Source of the DNA: a virus
Virus record (IMG/VR): IMGVR_UViG_3300005264_000176
Location: 1-24,671 of that record
DNA length: 24,671 nucleotides
Strand: one strand, 5' to 3'
The notes below the pieces were generated by a model, which made no database searches, was not told the DNA's origin, and was given only the letters and a program-made list of their open reading frames with translations. Below, one piece after another: positions 18,416 to 24,671 of this stretch (position 1 is the stretch's first letter; every line of letters starts with the position of its first letter). A program made the position numbers and the translations under genes.

Positions 18416-18880
18416 ATGAGCAAAACCATTCATCAATACAACATCACTCAGATTGCGGATATGTTCGGTTTTCACCGTGACACCTTACGCAAACGGTTTA
18501 AAGGTGCTGGGTTGCGAGCGTCTGGGCGAGATGGAAATGCAGATTTATATCTGCTTTCTGAGGCTGGGCCGGCTGTTTTTGGTGGTACGGGCTCTAGCGT
18601 GGTGGGTGTTGATCCCGATTCACTTCAACCCACTGATCGCCGAGCTTGGTTTCAATCTGAAAATGAACGTCTTAAATTTGAGGTGGAAGTCGGTCAATTG
18701 TGCCTTGATGAAGAGGTTCGTATTGAGATGGCTAACTTGGTTAAACCCATGTTGGCTGAGTTAGAAGTATTACCTGATCTGCTTGAGCGTGATTGTGGTT
18801 TGTCACCCAAAGCCGTTAAGTATGTGCAGGATAAGATTGATGATATTAGAAATTCAATGGCAGAGAGGATGAGTAATTGA
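18416..18880 (+). CDS. terS: terminase small subunit, DUF1441 family
   Basis: A 154-aa protein. An N-terminal HTH (ITQIADMFGFHRDTLRKRFK) is followed by SGRDGNADLYLLSEAGPAVF, a Ser/Gly linker, DRRAWFQSENERLKFEVEVG and a C-terminal helix pair. This order is that of the DUF1441 family, which lies directly before GpA-type large terminases. It recognises the packaging site and loads TerL. Its stop overlaps the TerL start by 4 bp. Confidence 0.88.
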   Translation: MSKTIHQYNITQIADMFGFHRDTLRKRFKGAGLRASGRDGNADLYLLSEAGPAVFGGTGSSVVGVDPDSLQPTDRRAWFQSENERLKFEVEVGQLCLDEEVRIEMANLVKPMLAELEVLPDLLERDCGLSPKAVKYVQDKIDDIRNSMAERMSN

Positions 18881-20976
18881 AATATGCCTCTGCTCGTAAA
18901 ATTCGTTTAGATATTGCATCAAGTGTTAAAGCGCCTATTCGCATGCCAGTAGCGGAAGCCGCTGAAAAATATATGCGCGTGCCGAAAGGTGGCGCGAACA
19001 GTGTGCCGTGGGATGCAAATTTAGCGCCTTATGTGATTGAACCAATGAACTGCCTTGCATCGCGTGAATATGATGCGGTTATTTTTGTCGGTCCAGCTCG
19101 AACCGGTAAAACCAACGGTTTAATAGAGGGGTGGATGACGCATATTATGATTTGCGATCCCTCTGATATGTTGATTGTTCAACTAACTGAAGAGAAAGCG
19201 CGTGAGTTTTCTAAAAAACGTATTGACCGTTGTTTGCGTGTTAGTCCTGAACTTAAAAAACGGTTAAGCCCTTCGCGTAACGATAATAACGTGCATGATA
19301 AAATATTCCGTGATGGTACTTATCTTAAAATCGGCTGGCCAAGTATCAATATTCTCAGTTCATCTGATTACCGCTATGTTGCGTTAACCGATTACGACCG
19401 TTGGGAAAATGATATTAACGGTGAGGGTGACGGTTTTTCTCTAGCCAGTAAACGTACCACCACTTTTATGTCGTCTGGCATGACAATGGCGGAAAGTTCA
19501 CCGGGCTTTGATGTGGAAGATCCCCGTTGGAAACCTAAAACAGAACATGAAGGCCCACCGTGTGAAGGGATAATGGGATTATATAATCAAGGCAATCGCC
19601 AGAAATGGTACTGGCAATGCCCTGAATGCAAAGAATACTTTCAGCCGGTGTATGAAACTTTAACCGGTTATCAAGATGCAGTTGATGCAAAAACAGGATC
19701 AGACAATGTAGAGATGCAGTGCCCGCACTGTAAACACCTTCTTCAATCCCATCAAAAACGCGACTTAAACGGTGGCGGTGTCTGGCTGAAAGAGGGGCAG
19801 AAAATAGATAAAAAAGGGAAAGTGACAGGTCACGCAAGACAAAGCCGAATTGCCTCTTTTTGGATGGAGGGACCCGCGGCCGCTTTCCAAACATGGCAAC
19901 AACTGGTTTATAAGTTTCTCAGCGCAGAAGAGGAGTTTGAATTAACAGGCTCACAAAAGAAACTGCAAGCCGTTACCAATACCGATTTAGGCAAACCCTA
20001 TATCCCCCGAACAGGCATAGAAAACTGTACCGTTGAAGAGTTAATGGCTCGCGCTGAGCCGAATGCAAAACGGATAGTTCCTAAAGGTGTACGTCTTTTA
20101 GTGGCGACGATTGATGTGCAAGGTGGGCGAACGGCTCGCTTTGTTGTGCAGATCACAGGTTATGGCAAAAGCGGTGAAAAATGGCTGATTGATCGTTACA
20201 ACATTAAATATTCAAAGCGATTTGATGATGATGGTGTGGTTGAACGGATTAATCCTGCGGGTTTTGCCGAAGATTGGGATCTCATTATTTCTGATGTGAT
20301 GCAAAAGAGTTACCAGTTAGATGATGATAGCGGTCGCAGAATGCCGATTCAATTTACTGGATGTGATCATGGTGGTGAAGATGGGGTATCAGATAACGCT
20401 TATAAATTTTATCGCCGTTTGAAGATAAAAGGGCTGCATCGTCGTTTCTTTTTATTGAAGGGCGCAAGCAGTGCAAATTCTAAAATTATTCGAGAAAGTT
20501 TTCCTGATAATACAAAAAACTCATCCCGCAAAGCAAAAGCGTTTGGTGATGTGCCTTTGTATTTATTGCAAACCGACGAATTAAAAGACCGCTTAAGTGC
20601 TTCGCTTGAACGTGACCAAGCAGGACCAAACTATATCCATTTTCCCGAATGGATAGGGGAATGGTTTTATGAAGAGTTAACCGCAGAAGTGCGGGCTAAC
20701 GGCAAGTGGACCAAAATTTCACAACGCGCACGCAATGAAGCGGTGGATCTCTTCTGTTATGCAAACGCTATTTTACTGCTTAAAGGTTACGACAAAATCA
20801 ACTGGGATAAACCGCCTGCATGGGCGAAAGATTGGTCTGATAATCCGAACTTAATTATTGGTGAGGGCGATTGTGTTAAAGCTGTCACCATTGAAAAGCC
20901 TGCAACAAAAACAAAACCGAAAAACAAACCTAAAAATAAATTTGTTAACCGAAACTCAGGAGGCAGTTGGTTGTGA
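18877..20976 (+). CDS. terL: terminase large subunit, GpA family
   Basis: A 699-aa protein starting at a TTG overlapping the TerS stop, with AGAGGATGAG before it. It has a GpA-type ATPase: P-loop VGPARTGKTNG at 71-81 and a Walker B-like VALTDYDRW near 168-176. A zinc-finger-like pair follows, WQCPECKEYF and QCPHCKHLL. The nuclease half has LLVATIDVQGG, then GCDHGGEDG and the C-terminal RNEAVDLFCYA, acidic residues placed as in RNase H-like terminase nucleases. Full length for this family. It pumps DNA into proheads and cuts it. Frame intact. Confidence 0.95.
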   Translation: MKYASARKIRLDIASSVKAPIRMPVAEAAEKYMRVPKGGANSVPWDANLAPYVIEPMNCLASREYDAVIFVGPARTGKTNGLIEGWMTHIMICDPSDMLIVQLTEEKAREFSKKRIDRCLRVSPELKKRLSPSRNDNNVHDKIFRDGTYLKIGWPSINILSSSDYRYVALTDYDRWENDINGEGDGFSLASKRTTTFMSSGMTMAESSPGFDVEDPRWKPKTEHEGPPCEGIMGLYNQGNRQKWYWQCPECKEYFQPVYETLTGYQDAVDAKTGSDNVEMQCPHCKHLLQSHQKRDLNGGGVWLKEGQKIDKKGKVTGHARQSRIASFWMEGPAAAFQTWQQLVYKFLSAEEEFELTGSQKKLQAVTNTDLGKPYIPRTGIENCTVEELMARAEPNAKRIVPKGVRLLVATIDVQGGRTARFVVQITGYGKSGEKWLIDRYNIKYSKRFDDDGVVERINPAGFAEDWDLIISDVMQKSYQLDDDSGRRMPIQFTGCDHGGEDGVSDNAYKFYRRLKIKGLHRRFFLLKGASSANSKIIRESFPDNTKNSSRKAKAFGDVPLYLLQTDELKDRLSASLERDQAGPNYIHFPEWIGEWFYEELTAEVRANGKWTKISQRARNEAVDLFCYANAILLLKGYDKINWDKPPAWAKDWSDNPNLIIGEGDCVKAVTIEKPATKTKPKNKPKNKFVNRNSGGSWL

Positions 20977-21182
20977 TCACTAAACAAAAATGTATCGACA
21001 TGATAACCAAGTATGAAGAGGCAGAATTAAACCTGCTTGAAGGCAAAAACTTTATGATCGGCAACCGTATGTTTCAGTCGGAAAATTTGGGTGAAATTCG
21101 CCAAGGCCGTCAAGAGTGGGAGCGCCGTTTACTACGTTTAAACCGCAAAAGTTACGGCCCTAAAACTGTTCGTTTAATCTAA
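20973..21182 (+). CDS. gpW-like head-tail joining protein
   Basis: A 69-aa protein. GTG 20973 overlaps the TerL stop (GTGA) and follows AGGAGG at 9 nt; a TTG at 20967 is the alternative. Residues MITKQKCIDMITKYEEAELN and KSYGPKTVRLI with RQGRQEWERR fit the gpW family, which sits between TerL and portal genes and closes the head before the tail joins. Confidence 0.85.
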   Translation: MITKQKCIDMITKYEEAELNLLEGKNFMIGNRMFQSENLGEIRQGRQEWERRLLRLNRKSYGPKTVRLI

Positions 21183-21192
21183 AGAGTTTCCT

Positions 21193-22626
21193 ATGAACCT
21201 ATTTGAAAAAAGCATCTTGGCACTTGCGCCCGGGTGGGCATCTTCACGCGCTGAAAACCGTCATAAGGTTAATGCCTATGAAGCAGCCCTGCCAAGTCGC
21301 ACCCATAAAGCAAATAAAGAGATGCGCAGTGCTAACCAAGCTGTGTTTGCTTCAGGTAAATCACTGCGTGAACAAGCTCGCTGGCTTGATGAAAACCATG
21401 ATATCTCTATCGGTATTCTTGATAAATTGGAAGAGCGTGTGATTGGTGCCAACGGCATGATGATTGAACCTCAGCCCCGCACGTTAACAGGTGAAATTGA
21501 TACCAAACTGGCAGAGGAGATCAGTGAGCGTTTTAAAAACTGGAGTTTAAAGCCAGAAGTAACCGGCCGTTTTACCCGCCCGCAGATGGAGCGAATGGTA
21601 CTGCGCTCTTGGCTTCGTGACGGTGAAATATTCGCACAATTGATTAAAGGCAAAGTGCCTGCTTATAAATATCTGACTAAAACAGAGTTTGCACTGGAGT
21701 TATTAGAAGCCGATTTTGTGCCGATTCAAGATGATTTAGCTAAAAAGGTACGTCAAGGCATTGCGGTTAATACATGGGGCAGGGCAACAGGCTTTCATGT
21801 TTTATATGAACATCCATCAGAAATAATGACCAGAAGTAACACTAAACTAATTGCTGCTGAAAATATGCTGCATCTGGCACTGCGAAAACGTATTCATCAA
21901 CTGCGCGGTGTAACGCTGTTTCACGGCATTATCACCCGTTTATCAGATCTTAAAGAGTATGAAGAATCAGAGCGAGTTGCTGCCAGAATCGCGGCCGCTT
22001 TGGGTATGTATATCAAAAAAGGTTCACCTGATCTGTATGACCCGGAAAGTGAGCCGGATGATCAGCGTCATTTTGATTTAAGCCCCGGCGCGATGTTTGA
22101 TGAACTTCAACCGGGTGAAGAGGTCGGCATGATTGAATCAAACCGTCCAAGCGCACAAGTAGTTGATTGGCGAAGCGGTCAACTTAAAGCTGTGGTATCA
22201 GGCGTTCGTTCAAGTTACAGCTCAGTTGCCCGTGATTATGGCGGTTCCTATTCATCACAACGACAAGAGTTAGTGGAATCAACGCTTGGCTTTGAAGTAT
22301 TACAAGATGAATTTATCTCGCAGTGGTCACGGCCTGTTTATCGTAACTGGTTAGAGATGGAATTGCTGGGCGACTTAAAGCTTCCTGCAAATTTAGATCA
22401 TACAACTCTGTTTGATGCTACCTACTTGGCCCCAAGCATGCCGTGGATTGACCCTGCAAAAGAGGCTAACGCTTGGAAAGTGCTTAAAGAAGATAAAGTG
22501 GCAAGTCGTGCTGAGCAAATTCGAGCGCGTGGCAAAGTGCCTCGTGAAATTCAGCGTCAAATTGATGCGGAAGAAAAATTAAACCCAACATTGCCCGAGG
22601 AGGGTAAAAAAGATGAACAAAAGTAA
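21193..22626 (+). CDS. portal protein, lambda gpB family
   Basis: A 477-aa protein. It starts MNLFEKSILALAPGWASSRA. Hallmarks of the lambda-type portal family: a Met-Gln-Glu-Arg segment around SREQARWLDENHDISIGILD and WLRDGEIFAQL in the stem and wing, LELLEADFVP, and the later HQLRGVTLFHGIITRLSDLK and QELVESTLGFEVLQDEFISQW. Full length. It forms the dodecameric ring through which DNA enters. The 3' end overlaps the next gene by 14 bp. Confidence 0.93.
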   Translation: MNLFEKSILALAPGWASSRAENRHKVNAYEAALPSRTHKANKEMRSANQAVFASGKSLREQARWLDENHDISIGILDKLEERVIGANGMMIEPQPRTLTGEIDTKLAEEISERFKNWSLKPEVTGRFTRPQMERMVLRSWLRDGEIFAQLIKGKVPAYKYLTKTEFALELLEADFVPIQDDLAKKVRQGIAVNTWGRATGFHVLYEHPSEIMTRSNTKLIAAENMLHLALRKRIHQLRGVTLFHGIITRLSDLKEYEESERVAARIAAALGMYIKKGSPDLYDPESEPDDQRHFDLSPGAMFDELQPGEEVGMIESNRPSAQVVDWRSGQLKAVVSGVRSSYSSVARDYGGSYSSQRQELVESTLGFEVLQDEFISQWSRPVYRNWLEMELLGDLKLPANLDHTTLFDATYLAPSMPWIDPAKEANAWKVLKEDKVASRAEQIRARGKVPREIQRQIDAEEKLNPTLPEEGKKDEQK

Positions 22627-24624
22627 ACAAGATTTCCCCCTTCGTGCCAGCGCTGGCTTAAAACCTGAAAACTCTTGGTTTTCAATTCAAGCCAAAGCCA
22701 ATACACTTTGTACGATGAAATCGGCGGTTGGGGCATTACTGCTAAACAGTTTGCCGAAGAGTTAACCGCGTTAGGTAATGTGCAGAATATTGAGATGCGC
22801 ATCCATTCGCCTGGGGGAGATGTGTTTGAAGGGATGACTATCTACAACCTGTTAAAAGGCTGCTCTGCTTATATTACCTGTTATGTCGATGGATTAGCCG
22901 CCTCGATGGGCAGTGTGATTGCAATGGCTGCCGACAAAATTATTATGCCAGAAAACGCCTTTATGATGATCCACAAACCGTGGGGCGGTCAGATGGGTGA
23001 CGCTGATGATATGCGTAAATATGCCGAGTTATTGGATAAAGTAGAAAGCACATTGCTTAACTCTTATGTTCAAAAAACAGGTAAAACAGAAGAAGAAATT
23101 TCCGACTTACTTGCTGAAGAAACTTGGTTTACCGGATCAGAAGCAGTAGCGGCAGGGTTCGCTGATGAGTTAAGCGAACCACTAGAAACTGCCAACTTTT
23201 TAAACTCAAACAGAATGAAGGACTACAACATGCCACAAAAACTACAAGCATTGCTACAGCCTAAAGCGACTGCAAAGCCAACTTCTGATCCAAAACCATC
23301 ACCTGCACCACAGGCGGGAGCGGATCCGCAACCAACCCAAGCAACTGAAGCAGATATCCGTGCTGCAGTGATGGCGGAAGAAACAACACGCCGTAGCAAT
23401 ATCACTAATCTGTTTGCTAACTTCGGCGGTAAGCATTTAGATGTTCAAGCCGAGTGTTTAAACGATATGAATTGCACACTTGAAAAAGCTAAAGATAAAA
23501 TCTTAGCGACTTTAGGGCGTGAAACGACACCTGCAGCGCCTGCAAACGGTGCGCACTTGCATGCCGGCAACGGTAATATTGTTGGTGACAGTTTACGTGC
23601 GGCTATTGAAGCGCGCACTGGTAACGGTGAAGCGCAGGTTGATAATAATTACAACAACTATAACTTGCGTGAACTTGCGCGTGCATCATTGGCAGATCGC
23701 GGTATCAGTTGTGCAATGCTTTCGCCAATGGCGATGGTAGGGCTTGCCTTTACTCATTCCAGCTCTGATTTTGGTCAAATCTTAATTGATGTGGCACATA
23801 AATCACTGCTTAAAGGGTGGGAAGAGTCAGAAGAGACCTTTGAGGGCTGGACTAATAAAGGCTCTCTCAGTGACTTTAAAACCTCTAAACGTGTTGGTTT
23901 AGGTGCGTTTGGTTCATTGCGTGAAGTGCGCGAAGGGGCCGAGTACAAATATATCACCACCTCTGATCACGGTGAAGAGATTGCCTTAGCAACATACGGT
24001 GAGATTTTCTCAATCTCTCGCCAAGCGATTATCAATGATGATCTCTCTGTGTTAACCCGTATCCCTGCGATGATGGGTCGAGCCGCTAAAGCAACGATTG
24101 CGGATCTGGTTTATGCGATTTTAACCAGTAATCCGAAGATGGCAGACGGAACAGCGCTGTTCCATGCTGATCACGGTAACTTAGGCTCTGGTGCGATTTC
24201 TGATATCAGCAAATTAGATACATTACGTCAGTTAATGCGCACGCAGAAAAACGGCAAACGTAACCTTAATATTCGTCCTGAATTTATTATCGGTCCCACT
24301 TGCCTTGAAGCGCAGGCATTGCAAACCATTGGTTCAGCATCAATAAAAGGTGCTGATGTTAACGCTGGCATTATCAACCCGCTACAAAACTTTGCTAAAT
24401 ACATTGGCGAGCCTCGTTTAGATGACGATAGCGCAACTAAGTTCTACTTAGCAGCCGGTCAAGGTCGAGACACCATTGAAGTTGCTTACCTGAACGGTAT
24501 CGACACGCCATATATGGAGCAGGAGCAAGGTTTCACCGTTGACGGTGTGGCAACAAAAGTGCGTATTGACGCAGGTGTTGCGCCACTTGATCACCGTGGT
24601 CTGGTTAGTTCAACAGGCGTTTAG
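22613..24624 (+). CDS. ClpP-like prohead protease / major capsid protein fusion, frameshifted near its 5' end
   Basis: Read from ATG 22613, the start is MNKSKQDFPLRASAGL then ENSWFSIQAKAN, the usual N-terminal style of lambda-type S14 prohead proteases. It leaves frame around 22705-22720 and stops 150 bp in. The rest, in the -1 frame, is TLYDEIGGWGITAKQFAEEL to the TAG at 24624. The S14 protease domain has a Ser in GLAASMGSVIA and a His in MMIHKPWGG; an ETWFTGSEAVAAGFAD element ends it. A Pro/Ala-rich linker and scaffold-like helices follow, then the major capsid domain (from about SLRAAIEARTGNGE). About five residues normally between AKA and YDEIGG are missing. Protease is probably lost or weak; the capsid part is intact and has its own internal start. 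Confidence 0.85.
23218..23232 (+). promoter_or_regulatory. internal ribosome binding site and start for the scaffold/capsid part
   Basis: AAGGA (23218-23222) lies 7 nt before an in-frame ATG (23230) that begins MPQKLQALLQPKATAKPTSD. This is a good start in the middle of the fusion gene, similar in idea to Nu3 inside lambda C. It would give capsid protein even though the protease part is out of frame. Confidence 0.5.
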
Positions 24625-24650
24625 TCCCGCGTTTTAAAAAACAAAACAGG

Positions 24651-24671
24651 AAGCCCCGAAAGGGGTTTTTT
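24651..24671 (+). terminator. rho-independent terminator after the capsid gene
   Basis: AAGCCCC-GAAA-GGGGTT followed by a run of T to the window end; the GAAA tetraloop makes it a strong terminator. It lies 27 bp after the capsid stop, inside the late operon, so downstream genes would need antitermination or another promoter. Confidence 0.85.

Overview
The window is a lambdoid-type, gpA-terminase prophage in a fairly AT-rich, probably marine gammaproteobacterium. That host assignment is an inference from the set of phage families and the style of the attC sites; nothing in the window names a species. The early, lysis and head-packaging regions are present. The window opens inside a tyrosine recombinase gene and closes just after the major capsid gene, so tail genes and the right attachment site are not seen.

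Layout. (1) 1-750: 3' part of a phage/P4-type integrase. (2) 717-1464, minus: a GNAT-toxin/antitoxin-like pair with its own promoter and operator. (3) 1809-3719, minus: five, perhaps six, one-gene integron cassettes. Five are each followed by a recognisable attC site (R box, L box and a conserved extrahelical T), and no integron integrase is visible. (4) 3818-6786, minus: a leftward early operon of small phage genes, with several zinc-binding proteins, a Lar/DUF551 protein and an AlpA/Xis-like HTH protein. (5) 6843-8967, minus: two immunity-type regulators, a triple-HTH protein broken by a 31-bp tandem duplication and an S24 (CI-like) repressor broken by a frameshift, with two small genes between them. 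(6) 8968-9099: divergent operator/promoter region. (7) 9100-13766, plus: Cro-like protein, CII (CP76), replication genes with iteron-like repeats inside the O-like gene, a complete second tyrosine recombinase, and a Q-type antiterminator. (8) 13768-16247: accessory block with a minus-strand gene, a probable c4 antisense RNA, a KilA-N antirepressor, a lipoprotein and a membrane/zinc-ribbon protein. (9) 16248-16870: gene-free late leader with three stacked terminator-like hairpins. (10) 16871-18236: lysis genes. (11) 18416-24624: TerS (DUF1441), TerL (GpA), gpW, portal, and a ClpP-like protease/major capsid fusion, then a terminator.

How it fits together. CI and Cro-like proteins would compete at the 8.99-9.08 kb operators. 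CII and the O/P-like proteins run the early phase. Q would let transcription through the stacked terminators into lysis and head genes. The c4-like RNA would hold back the KilA-N antirepressor.

What stands out. First, an integron cassette array lies next to, and in the same direction as, the leftward phage operon. Second, four genes carry reading-frame lesions (triple-HTH regulator, S24 repressor, O-like replication protein, prohead protease) while terminase, portal, capsid and the 398-aa integrase read intact. This suggests a decaying or domesticated prophage, or, for the three lesions that are not the 31-bp duplication, possible sequence error. All functional calls come from reading motifs by eye; no database search was run.
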